Below, piece after piece: positions 9,823 to 20,013 of a stretch of 64,000 nucleotides of DNA. The translations under genes were made by a program, and so were the position numbers. The notes below the pieces were generated by a model, which was given only the letters and a program-made list of their open reading frames with translations, made no database searches and was not told the origin of the DNA. The stretch's first letter is position 1. Every line of letters starts with the position of its first letter. The stretch comes from Actinomucor elegans (Eukaryota; Mucoromycota; Mucoromycetes; Mucorales; Mucoraceae): the NCBI GenBank assembly GCA_026027325.1, contig JAMSLZ010000023.1, positions 174,566-238,565 of the forward strand. Direction: 5' to 3'.

Positions 9823-12797
9823 TTACAAACGACTTAATATGCCAGCATTTTGCTCTAGATCTTGTTTAAATATATGATGAGAGATGATCTTGAACTCTTT
9901 CTCATTAGATTCACTTGAACGCACAAGACCTACACTGGCAACAATATCTTCAAACCGACAGACAGCGTAACTGTGTGCACCGCTACTGTGCAGCTCAACC
10001 AAAGCAATAGTCTTGTCATATTTGGTAGTTGCATTTTTTTTCGCTAAATCAACCAAAGCCAAATACTGTGGTCTACCATTGAATGAATGCTCGAAAGAGA
10101 AAACGATAGAACCAATGAACCAGCTTTCACGAATGGAATTATTTCGACTATTAACAAAGGTTGGTTAATCAAAGAGGTTTTTGTTCTTGAGCTAATTACT
10201 TACTTCAAGTAGCTGGCAGTGATCATCACGTAATTGTTTCCTCGACGATATTCATTTATATGGCTTTTATACATGGTAGACGTATATACATTGCCATATG
10301 CCCAGGCACGACCAGCGATGGAAATACTATTCAACGAATCAATTTCAGCAATATTTACACCATTTGCTTCAGTACGGCGATAGTAATGCAATAGCGCCTT
10401 CAAAAAAGTTTGAGTGGAGACACCAAAGGGAAGAGTATCCACTGAAATATTACTAAAGGGAGCCCATAATTGTGGATCACTAGCATCACCAGAAGGGTTA
10501 TTCCTGAAAGTGGATTCGCTGTATTTTCGAGGAGTGATCAGGTCAAGCTCAGTATGAACATCCCAAGTCTGGCTGTTTATATGATTACGCGTTATGAGTC
10601 TTTCCAAGATATTACCAGCGTTTGCGCCAGCATCAACCTTTGACTTGATGAGCTTTTTGTATTTTCCGATGCTTCTTTCCATTGATCGGGCGGAATATGC
10701 TCTCAACACACCTTGTTGTTTGATCATATAGACTATATGCGAAAGGTAGTGTTGAACAGGCTTGAATACACCGGAATGAATACGCTTTGCCTTGATTTCT
10801 GCCAACAAAAATTCTTGCCATTCTTTGATATATCTTTGGAAAGTATGTAAGTAAACTAGATTTATGAGTACAAAAAAAAAATATATTTACCTTTCCATCA
10901 GAATAAGGTCTTCAATAGAAAGTTCCCATTTAAGAGCCAATGCGACAGCTTTTGTCAGATGAATCAATGGTTTCTTAGCGGATTCTTGAATCAATTCAGG
11001 AACGAACAAGGTGGGAATCATATATAAGAAAATATCAATCCAGTCAACAGCACGTTTGCCACCACTCTTGATAATTGGATCTTCCCATTTGGATGAAAAG
11101 GATGTCGGTACAGTGGCTCTAGAAGCTTCAACAAGTTTACCAATTTTGATGAGCGATAATTTTGGAATATAGAAAGTATACGGCCATTCATCAGCAGACT
11201 TCAATCGGGCATCACTCAATTCATCTTCATTGGGCTTATATCGAGTTTTTCTTGCTGCATTGTACTCTTTACCCATGTCGACTGTCAGCATATTGAATAC
11301 GTGTTGAGCGATACCTTGTCCGAGAAGATGCATTTCGTCTAAACCAAAAAAAGTAGCGCCAGTAAAACTGGGAAGTATTGCAAATGGTGTTGCAGACTTG
11401 ATACTGTAGCTCTATGAGGTAAAAAGAAAAAGAAATGTTAAAAACTTGTAAAGATTAATGCTGATTATAGTACTTACATTCGCTGCATCTGGGGAAATGA
11501 AATCGTTTCTGCTTCTGATCTCATTGTCGATCGTTAAAAAACAATTATGATAATCATGACGTTCAGCTTGGACACGACAAATACGGCAACCAAACGTAGC
11601 CATATGACCAATATGATTTGCAAGCTCAGCTGCAGCAGGAAGATCACCAGTAGCCATCACCAAGTTGACTTTAGCTTGACAAACAATTACACCATCCTTT
11701 TGTACAAGCATGCCTTTGGTAGACAGAGCATGAAACTCATCAATAATAGGCTTTAAAAAGGTATGCATGTACTTTGGGTAGTTTGGACCTGGCAAGATCG
11801 CCAATTGAAGCATGTATTCGTCTTGGTAGCGGTATTCTGGGGGAATGTTCATATTCAAGAGATGGATGATTGTTAACTTGTCCCCTTTATGATTCTTGCT
11901 AGTACAGAAACCATCGACAAAAAGAACCATTGCGACATCATCTTCACCGGAAAACAGAATGCTATTATCCTTAAAGTACTTGTATGCTGCACCATCAAAG
12001 TAATCTTTATATTCACCGTCAGTTGATTTATAGTTGTAGCGGTATTTCATCAAGTCTCTTGTCTTTGCATTCGCAAGCATTTGAGCGACTTGTTCACCAA
12101 TAGGAAGCATCTTCATAGAGCGACGAGGTTTACCATGATCATCAAAGCGATTTTCTTTACAAGCAGGGTTTTTACATTGAATAGTCTCTATATCTTCCTT
12201 TTCAAACAGCATGCAACCATTGACGCAGACATCATGAAAATGACATTGAATATTGGTTTTTGCTTTAAGAGTACGATCCAAGGTATCAGGGAACATGAGA
12301 GTGGATGGTAGGTAACCTATATATAATGGGAATAAAAGCTGATAAGTACTTTTTTTTTAACTCTATTTGAATAGATACATACCCAATCCATCGGTTTTAC
12401 GGCTCTCTTCATTGTTTTTGATTATGGTACGCATTAGATAGACAAGTTCTCTTTGAGCCTCTCGAGGAATACCATACGTGTCGCAAATATCTCTCAATTG
12501 GATGCTATTTAATTCCGTATTGGTGAAAAGGTTTTGATCCGAGGATTTGACGTTGTAAGCAATTGGAGTAGGCTCTATTTCAAACAAGGTATATTGTTAA
12601 ATTAAAAGCTTTAGTAATATATCTGTTAACTCACCTTGGACAGGAATGCTAGCTTCTTGCGTTTGGACGACCCTTTGTTTTCTATGATCACGATTATGGC
12701 TATAGTGATTACTCCTAGCTTTAACAGTTTTGAATGGCCTCAAACAAGTAGCGCAAGTATATTTATATGGTGTAGCAGAAGAGGAAACTTTGCCCAT
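9823..12797 (-). CDS. CACTA-1 transposase, Tnp2-type, six exons
   Basis: Six exons joined by GT-AG introns give a continuous 889-residue protein: 12797-12635, 12574-12383, 12316-11478, 11411-10891, 10833-10204 and 10147-9823. Intron phases match CACTA-2 at every junction. Features in order: an N-terminal C2H2 finger (CATCLRPF...HYSH), a helical region (TNTELNSIQLRDICDTYGI), then the Tnp2 catalytic part with LFVDGF, LAILPGPN, MATGDLPAA, a CRICR cysteine pair and FFGLDEMH. The C-terminal segment (HYLSHIVYMIKQQGVLRAYS) resembles the DUF4218 region often found with Tnp2. It should cut and paste CACTA ends. No stop or frameshift is visible, so it may be active. The family assignment is by motif, not by search. 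Confidence 0.88.
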
Positions 12798-13202
12798 TTA
12801 AAGATAAGTAAAAACAAGTAAATATATCGAATTAATGAATAGCGGTTTTGTTGTTTAGAAAAAGCAGGTCTTAAATACGTTTGCTTGGTCTACAATTGAC
12901 AGAGTTCTCAATGGTAATTCATTGTTTTAGGCTGTTGAATCCTTTGAACTAATCGGCTTTTCATATTACTCAGCCTTCCAGATTATTCAGATATCGAATA
13001 TATTTTAATGGATCCTTATGATTTCTAATCAAGCTAATTCCTTTCCAAGTCAGTCATACCTGTCAGTAAGCTTACTTTCCAGAAAGCTCTTTGGACATTA
13101 GTAAGGATTACTAATGGATAAATGGTAAAGTACGCTTATAAAACAGTTAAATAGCTCAAATCATTCAATCACTTTTCTTTATAATATATTTACTTTATAG
13201 CT

Positions 13203-14285
13203 ATGTCAAACAACAACAACAATAATTGGAGCGTCTACTTTGAGAAGATTGAACAAGAAATCTTAATCAACCGTCGTTTAATTCAAGATTTGATCCAAAT
13301 ATTAGCACCTCTATTTCCTCGAGAAGCTTCGAGGGTTTCATCTAACGAAGAAATTGAACAAGCACTTGACGATGGTACAATCATATCTGAAGCATGTTAC
13401 TACATTCAGTTTTATTAACCTCTTAGCTTGTCATATATAGCTGAACGAGAAGCAATTGCAAATGCTTTGAATCCTAATTTACGTAGTAAACGGTCAATCC
13501 CAAAAGTGCTAGAAGAAGCAAAAGTGCGTTATCAACAAAAGGCAACCAAGACAAATGTCACCCCTTCTGCACCATTAAGGTTGTATGCCCTCTTGAAACA
13601 CCTCAAGTATATAAAAGGCCAACAAAATGAACTGACCGATGATGATGTTCAACCGCAATACAATACGTTGAAATACTTGGCAAGAGATGTCTTGAAAGAC
13701 ATGGAAAGGGCAAATATAAATATTGTTGGTAAAACTTGGAGTGAAATTGGCGAAGAGGATACCAGCATTCAAGAACGTTATGCTTTGCTTTTGGAGAAAC
13801 GTGCTTTAGATGTGGGCTTGCATCTGCATCTCTGTGTAGAGATGTGGGCTGCCAAGTTACTTTTATCTGAAGCACTCAAAAACAAGAAGACTGTACGTAC
13901 CAGAAGTAATTCTGCTGAAGAAGGTGAAAGTCAACAAAATCAAGAATCTGTTGAAGACAATGAGATTGAATCGTTCTTCAGGTTAGATGCTTTTTTATTT
14001 CTGTTTTTATATCTTTATTAATATGCTTGTTATGCAAATAGTGTGGATAATCAGCATATCCTTGTTGATCGTCTAGCTACTTCTGTTGCTCCAGTTGGTC
14101 TTGCATCTCCAATCACTAGCTTGTTGGATCTACATTCTGCTCGCTCATCAACGAAAAGAAAAGCCATTACGGTTCAACCTGACGTTGGTGAAGATGAGGA
14201 GGCTGGATCTGACAATCGTTCCAAAGAAGCGGATTCCAATAAGCGTAAACCACGCTCTAAGAAAAATACAAAAAAAACGAAATAA
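13203..14285 (+). CDS. CACTA-1 accessory protein (TnpA-like position), three exons
   Basis: Three exons, 13203-13374, 13441-13981 and 14042-14285, give about 318 residues; the exon 2 start at 13441 restores the reading ALDDAEREAIANALNPNLRS. It is transcribed divergently from the transposase. Its partner in CACTA-2 aligns throughout, with shared LQ/IQDLI.ILAP.FP near the N-terminus, TSIQERY.L.LEK.ALD, LHLC.EMW.AKLL and a Lys/Arg-rich acidic tail. I do not recognise a named domain. By position it resembles TnpA of plant CACTA elements, which binds subterminal repeats, but that role is inference. The Asn-rich start and basic C-terminus suggest a nuclear DNA-binding protein. Confidence 0.82.
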
Positions 14286-15567
14286 ATATAGATGTTTTTT
14301 TATTGGTTTAAGTAGCTGACGTAGCATTTTTCTGCGGCTTTTCAGTATTAAGAAAAACTTTTTTACACCAATCTTGAGTTTCTTTCTTTTTTTTCGTTTG
14401 CTAAATTGGCACATTAAACGTAAGGTTTCTTGACATTTGTCACTCTTATTGCGCACAACACTTTAACTGAAGCTTCTGTATAATAGGAATTAACCTCAAT
14501 GTCAGCTTGTAATTGTGTTTTTTTTTCCAAGCTTTCGAATATCTCCCTCGTTCTTAATGTCGTAATTATCTATAAATACGTCGTCATTCATACTGCTTAT
14601 GTTCTTATACTGACTTGTATTCTTAAATACTTATACCACTTCAGTAATACTTATAGCCAGTAATGCCATATGGCTTTTGAACCTTTACTATTAGTTTTAA
14701 AGCTAATAACCATTAAGTAAGTGCAATGATTACTAATCCATTAATTTCTTTGTATATTAATCTAATACTGTTATAATAGATTTAGTTGTATATATATACA
14801 AGACGAAGACTATTAAAACTGTAGCCCAGTGAATTATAATTGATTGTGTCTGATATAGTGTTGGTAAGTCTGTAGCAATAGCGAGTTTCATTCAAGAATC
14901 TAATCATTACTTTAGGAAAAGATGATTAAAATATACTATTATACAAGCTCGTGGGCCATTCTTCTAAAGGTTAGTTCAAATATAGTCTTGAAATATTGTT
15001 TCATCAACGATAACTGACATTATTTATACAGTTATTTGCTTAATTCATTTACCTGTTACTTGCCAGTGGGACATAAATTATTTTATACTTGTATGACAAT
15101 AAGGTAAGTTAAATACTGTTCGTGTGTGATAGAAAGCTGGTTATTGTACATTCAGCTATTGAAGGCTAGTGTGTATTAGAGTAATATCTGTTGAAGTTAT
15201 ATATTATATAAATAAAAAAAATAGCAATTAAATTATTATCTGAATAACCAAAATGACTATAATATTATTAGTAGTGTATTGTGAATATATGATAGAAAAC
15301 TAATAATAATATTGATTATAAATCATCAATATGGAGGGATTAATCCATACTATTATTGACTGGAAACCACTACTATTATACAATTTACCCATAATAATAT
15401 TGAAGGAAAACCCCTAATACTATAGTATTTACCCATAATATTATCGAATAAGAGTCACTAATATTATCAACCGCCGAAAAAACACTGCCTAGAAATTGAC
15501 AATAATTATTAGCAGAACTATAGTCGATTTTACCCCTAATATTATCAACTTTTGGGCAAAAAACCGA
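14286..15567. other. CACTA-1 right non-coding and subterminal region
   Basis: No gene. From about 15200 to the end there are many copies of a short motif around CCCATAATATTAT and CCTAATATTATC, in both orientations, matching those at the left end. This is the pattern expected for subterminal binding sites of a CACTA accessory protein. Confidence 0.75.
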
Positions 15568-15586
15568 CAATATTTTCGCCATAGTG
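15568..15586 (-). repeat. CACTA-1 right terminal inverted repeat
   Basis: CAATATTTTCGCCATAGTG is the exact inverse of the left end over 19 bases. It is followed by G and then AGCT, the probable duplicated target. Confidence 0.93.
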
Positions 15587-18190
15587 GAGCTGTCGTTCCT
15601 TAAGCAGGTTACTATGCCTTGTAACCTTGACCAAGATAGCATCCAGATAGTCCAACAGTTGAGCTTGTGTACTGTACAGAGGATAGCCCAAGTACCGCAC
15701 CGCACCAGAAGAAGAAGCATCATGCCATTCGATACCAGAAGAATCTGCCAGAGACACCCATGAAGCATGAGAGACACCAGAGAGAGACACCAAGACCGTC
15801 TTGCTAAGATTGACTTTTGCATTGGAAGCGCGACCATAAAGATCCAAGAGAGAGAGTAGTAGAGACCATTCATCCGGAGAGGAGAGAAACACTTCAAGAT
15901 CATCAGCATAACTTAGGAGCTTCACCGCTGGAGGAGGGGTTGAGCCACTGACAAAGTCAAGAGGCCAATTGCCCGTACCATCCTTTGGATCCACATGCAC
16001 CGAGAGAGGAGAAGGCTTGAACCGAGGAGACACCATCACCGAACCAAGAGAGACACCAGCCAAAGAAGACACCAGAAGAGAACGCAGCAGTGGCTCGAAA
16101 GCCAAGTTGAAGAGCAAAGGCGAGAGAGGATCACCTTGCCGTAAGCCTCGCTGTTGAGGTATTGGAGCCCCTAACCAACCATTGATGGACACCGAGATTT
16201 GGGTACCAAAAAAGAGAGAAGAGAGGGAACTCACCAACGAAGCGGGAAAGCCAAAACGAAGTAGAACCAGTCGGAGGTATTCAGGATGAACCCTATCATA
16301 GGCCTTTTCTTGATCCAAGAGCACAGCCACCTGCGGTAACTCTGGAGAGACCGAGCGCAAATGAGACATCAGGAGCTGGTTGAGCCAGCCGTTATCAGAG
16401 ATCAACCGACGGGGCATAAAGCCAGTTTGGTACGGATTGATCAGACCAGGAAGCACCTCATTGAACCGATTGGCCAACAGTTTTGTGAACAGCTTGGCAT
16501 CCGAATTGATCAAAGAAAGGGGTCGCCAGTTAGAGAGCAGCTGAGGATCACCCTTCTTGTACAGCAGAACCATTCGAGTTTGTTGCCAAGATTGCGGAAA
16601 CACACCTGAGAAAGCATCACCAAGAACCGATACTAAGAGATCAAGGAAAGGACGGGAGTTTGTAGCCAAGTATTGATACACCTCAAATGGAAGACCATCC
16701 AGACCAGGACTACGAGACTTGGGAGCATGAGCAAGCACAGAAAGCACCAGAAGAGCATTAGGCAAAGCCGTCAGCTTTTCCGCATCCGAGGATGAAAGCA
16801 CCACCTCAGGAGGTATAGCCGCCAAAAGAGAATCTATAGCTTCCGCATCGACATCATCAGGAGTGTACAGCTTTTGGTAGAAACCTCGAGCTTCCTTCAG
16901 AATATCAGCCGCTTCCACCAAGACCTCACCAGTAGTAGAGCACTTTAAGGATTGGATAGTCATAGAAGACTGCCGCTCCTTGATGACCCGGTAGAAATAC
17001 TTGTTGTTGCGTTCCCCAAGTTCATGCCAACGAGTGGCCGAGCGAAGCATATGTTGGCGAGTTTCTTTTTGAATCTGACCATCGATCAATTTCTCTAGTT
17101 CATGCACCACCTGAAAAGGAAGTGAATCACCACTAGGTTGAATCGACGGTGTAGCATCACTAGTCCTAACACCTGACTCAACAGAGGAAACAGCCTTCAT
17201 ACGTTCCTTTTGCAACGCAGCAACTTTGTTCTTGAACCGAGTCTTCATGCTTCGAGAGTACGTCTGTGCACAGCACTTCAGTAACATCTTGACGGATTCC
17301 CAACGTTCCTGCACCGAAAGCGAAGGGTCTCCACCACTACCATGACTAGAATTGTCAGAATCACCATCACCACCATCAAAGAACAGAGCCACAGTCTTGT
17401 CCAGCAAAGCCAAGAACTCCGTGTCATCGAGGAGTGTGGGATTAAACCGCCAACAACCTGGACCAATAGAGGCACGAGCAGGAAGAAGATCAACCGTCAA
17501 AAGACAGTGATCTGTCCACTTTGGGGGTACATATTGGACCAGAGCATTCACCAGGCGCGTAGCCAAAGACCGATGACCAAAGATGTAGTCAATGGTTGTG
17601 CCAGCTTGAGGGAAGGTAGCAGCCCCATCCGGGAAGCAGTTGTCAAAATGAGTACATAGCCATTCATACCAAGGGAGCACGGCAGAATGACTAGTCTCGG
17701 CGGTAGTATGCAGGTGGATGTTGAAATCACCTACCAACATCCAAGGCGTGTTGGACACCTCAGACCACAAAGCAAGAGAGAGAAAAGATTGTAGAAACTG
17801 TGGACGGTCCGAAGACTGTGCCGGTGCATAGATATTGGCCACACGGCACAAGACATTATGCTGGGCATCCTTGACAGTAGCCACAACACAACGCTCATCC
17901 AGGAGAACTTGAGTAGCATCCAAAGAAAGACCAGGCTTGAGACAGACAATGGCACAATGTTTGGACACCACAAAGGGACAGCGAGGAAAGAAGAAAGAGA
18001 AAGAGCGGATTTGTTGATCAGAAAGAACGGATTGAGAGTGAAAGTGAGATACCTCTTGCAAGCAAAGGATATCCACACCGAGAGAACGAGCGCGTAGGTA
18101 AGAAGCGAACTCCTTTTGTATGTTTTTATTGGACTCCATAAAAATGCTACGCACATTTAAAGAGCCAATTCGAATGTGTGAACCTAACAT
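15587..18190 (-). pseudogene. LINE-2 ORF2, N-terminal and RT part
   Basis: This part starts at the ATG of the TAATG overlap (18186-18190) and runs through the APE-like endonuclease (LGSLNVRS, CLQEVSH, VGDFNIH, TDHCLL) and the reverse transcriptase (LLDQEKAYDRV, RGLRQGDPLSPLL, SYADDLEV, VRYLGYPLY). It is cut within ...LKERQL by CACTA-1, after which about 12 codons of transposon sequence lead to a stop. Apart from the insertion I see no break, so the element was probably intact when CACTA-1 landed. The first ~400 bases are almost identical to family A while the rest is clearly diverged. Confidence 0.9.
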
Positions 18191-19662
18191 TACGCCCTAT
18201 GGGCAGAACCAGAGGACTTGGAAGGCTTGGGGGCCTTAATCGAAGAACTACCAGAAGTCTTGGTTACGTTCGCAATGTTCTTTTTCAAAAAATCAATCTT
18301 GTTCTGAGTAGAAGAGTTGACCTTGGACAAATTCAACATCTCCTTAGGACTATCCACCTTCATTCCAACACCAGAAGCAAAAGGAGCATGCTTCGAAGCC
18401 AATGAACCGTACGGACTGTTGGGATTGTACTTTGAATTCACGCCGGAAGACAAAGGAGCACCCTCACCGGTTTCGGTCATCACCACATCTTGATCACCAG
18501 CATCATCACCAGCACCAACACCAGAGTCACCACCAGCACCAACACCAGCACCAACACCAGCACCAACACCAGCACCAACACCAGCACCAACACCAGCACC
18601 AACACCAGAGTCACCACCAGCACCAACAAAGGACACACCAGAAGATTCCGGAACCTCGTCCTGATCAGCCAAATCAACTGTAGCTTCCTCAACCACTACG
18701 TTATCTTCCATTGACTTGGAATCAGAACCAGTTCTCATATCATCAGACAAAGCAACATATTCATCAAGCTCTACCTCAAAAGGCTTCACCTTGGACTTCT
18801 TCACTTTACAAAAACGTGCAGTATGGCCATGCTCTTGGCAAGAGAAACACCTGCGCTTGGCCAATTCAGGGCAGTCCTTCCGAACATGACCTGAACGGCG
18901 ACAGAAGTGACACACAGGAGGAGCATTCTTGTACTGAGCGGGAGCAAAGTTGTCCCAGGCACTCATGTAGAGCATTCTTGAAAGCGGCTGAGGAGGAACC
19001 ACCTCACCATCCTCATTCTTCATACCCACAGAAGTATCAAGCAACACCGACATCTTGCCCTCGAAATACCCTTTGCTGGTAAACTTTTTCAATTGGTACA
19101 CCTTACCATAAAAAGCCAAAGAGTCAAGCAAGTCAACTAAGAATGTATCCTCATTGGGAATAGCATTGAGCAGCGTAAACTGCACATGGGTTAAACTATT
19201 TCCCACGGAAGCACCAGAACCAGAAGACGTTGAAACAGCCTTGTAGACAATACCATTCACCATAATACCAGAACCAACAGCCTTGAGAGCATCAGCCTTC
19301 AGCCTGAAAGTTGCTTCCACCAGAAGGTCACCACCAGCAGTTTTGCCCCAAGCACTAATAGGCCTAAACTGTACCTTACTATCAATTTGGTCTTGAATCG
19401 CCTTGTAAGCAGCAAAACGATCAGGAAACAACTTTCCAGGGAAAGAGAACAAAACAGAACCAGAAGAGAGAGCTTGCTCCACCAAAGCAGCAGCCTTGCG
19501 GACCAAGATTTCAGATTTAAGGTCATCATCTTCGAAAATGACCTCACCAACAAGAGGAATTGCGGAATTGTCGACATTACGTCGACCAGGAGTAACAAGT
19601 ACCTTCTTAGAGGCACCACGAGCAACAATAGTTGTCCAGGACACGGCAGAATTTTCGGTCAT
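18190..19662 (-). CDS. LINE-2 ORF1 (family B)
   Basis: 490 residues, complete. The N-terminus MTENSAVSWTT is common to all ORF1s here. Knuckles are CHFCRRSGHVRKDC and CFSCQEHGHTARFC. Downstream is a long Gly-Val-Gly-Ala repeat, expanded relative to the LINE-5 copy (474 residues), then a conserved YNPNSPYG segment and a Lys/Ser-rich tail. The stop codon overlaps the ORF2 start by one base (TAATG). ORF1 is expected to bind its own RNA; the Gly-rich part is probably disordered (inference). Confidence 0.92.
   Translation of the reverse strand: MTENSAVSWTTIVARGASKKVLVTPGRRNVDNSAIPLVGEVIFEDDDLKSEILVRKAAALVEQALSSGSVLFSFPGKLFPDRFAAYKAIQDQIDSKVQFRPISAWGKTAGGDLLVEATFRLKADALKAVGSGIMVNGIVYKAVSTSSGSGASVGNSLTHVQFTLLNAIPNEDTFLVDLLDSLAFYGKVYQLKKFTSKGYFEGKMSVLLDTSVGMKNEDGEVVPPQPLSRMLYMSAWDNFAPAQYKNAPPVCHFCRRSGHVRKDCPELAKRRCFSCQEHGHTARFCKVKKSKVKPFEVELDEYVALSDDMRTGSDSKSMEDNVVVEEATVDLADQDEVPESSGVSFVGAGGDSGVGAGVGAGVGAGVGAGVGAGVGAGGDSGVGAGDDAGDQDVVMTETGEGAPLSSGVNSKYNPNSPYGSLASKHAPFASGVGMKVDSPKEMLNLSKVNSSTQNKIDFLKKNIANVTKTSGSSSIKAPKPSKSSGSAHRA
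18525..18625. repeat. 12-bp coding minisatellite in LINE-2 ORF1
   Basis: Tandem ACCAACACCAGC units (plus strand) encode alternating Gly-Val-Gly-Ala on the minus strand. The LINE-5 ORF1 has far fewer units at the same place, so copy number changes in steps that keep the frame. Direct 12-bp repeats without unique spacers are not CRISPR. Confidence 0.9.
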
Positions 19663-19877
19663 GTACCAGAATTCTCAAAATTGAGGAGATTGAGCAAAAA
19701 AGTTTTTGAAATGTCGAAATTGGCGAATTGAGATGTCAAGATCGAGCAAAATGTGCAAAAAGTTGGAGATGTGCAAAAATAATTATACCACCAGAAGCGC
19801 AGCGACGAGTAGAATACGAATACGAAACAAGCGGAGATGGATGGATTGAATTGAGCGAGATATTGACAAAAAACCAG

Positions 19878-19934
19878 ACCGCCTCGAAAGACTTCACTGC
19901 TTGTTTCTTAACCTATTTTTTGTAAAAAGTGATC
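19878..19934 (-). repeat. 5' filler of LINE-2 with an ORF1-derived piece
   Basis: Between the common 5' block of LINE-2 and the poly(A) tail of LINE-3 lies a piece of ORF1 coding sequence (plus strand GCCTCGAAAGACTTCACTGC), then TTTTTTGTAAAAAGTGATC from the usual LINE 5' end. The two parts are out of their normal order, which points to template switching during reverse transcription. Confidence 0.75.
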
Positions 19935-20013
19935 TTTTTTTTTTTTTTTTTTTTTTGTATTAAATGTAATTTATTAATCTTAAAGTGGTATTACAAAGCT
20001 AAGTTACAAATTA

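Larger units (their letters stand above)
8186..15586. mobile_element. CACTA-1: CACTA (EnSpm/Tnp2-type) DNA transposon, about 7.4 kb
   Basis: The element starts CACTATGGCGAAAATATTG and ends with its inverse, CAATATTTTCGCCATAGTG. The intact target in LINE-5 reads GATTGACAGCTGTCGTTCC. Here the left flank ends GACAGCT and the right flank begins G-AGCTGTCG, so AGCT is duplicated with one extra G. It carries two divergent genes: a six-exon transposase on the minus strand (9823-12797) and a three-exon accessory gene on the plus strand (13203-14285). Both subterminal regions are rich in a TAATATTA-type motif. The CACTA terminus plus Tnp2-type transposase place it in the CACTA/EnSpm superfamily. Confidence 0.93.
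6669..19934 (-). mobile_element. LINE-2: family B L1-like retrotransposon split by a CACTA element
   Basis: Minus-strand LINE of a second family. The 3' tail is the T-run at 6669-6681, preceded by a 3' UTR ending CTTCATAC (minus strand), different from family A (TTTAATAC). ORF2 begins MLGSHIRIG rather than MLGQNIRLG. ORF2 is interrupted by the CACTA element at 8186-15586 and also has a 10-bp duplication near its end. ORF1 (18190-19662) is open. Its 5' end, about 19878-19934, contains a stray ORF1-like piece before the tail of LINE-3. Confidence 0.92.

Noticed and set aside
18480..18692. Regular 12-bp repeats that might be taken for a CRISPR array
   Set aside because: No unique spacers, unit too short, and the repeat is in-frame coding sequence of ORF1 in a eukaryotic retrotransposon.
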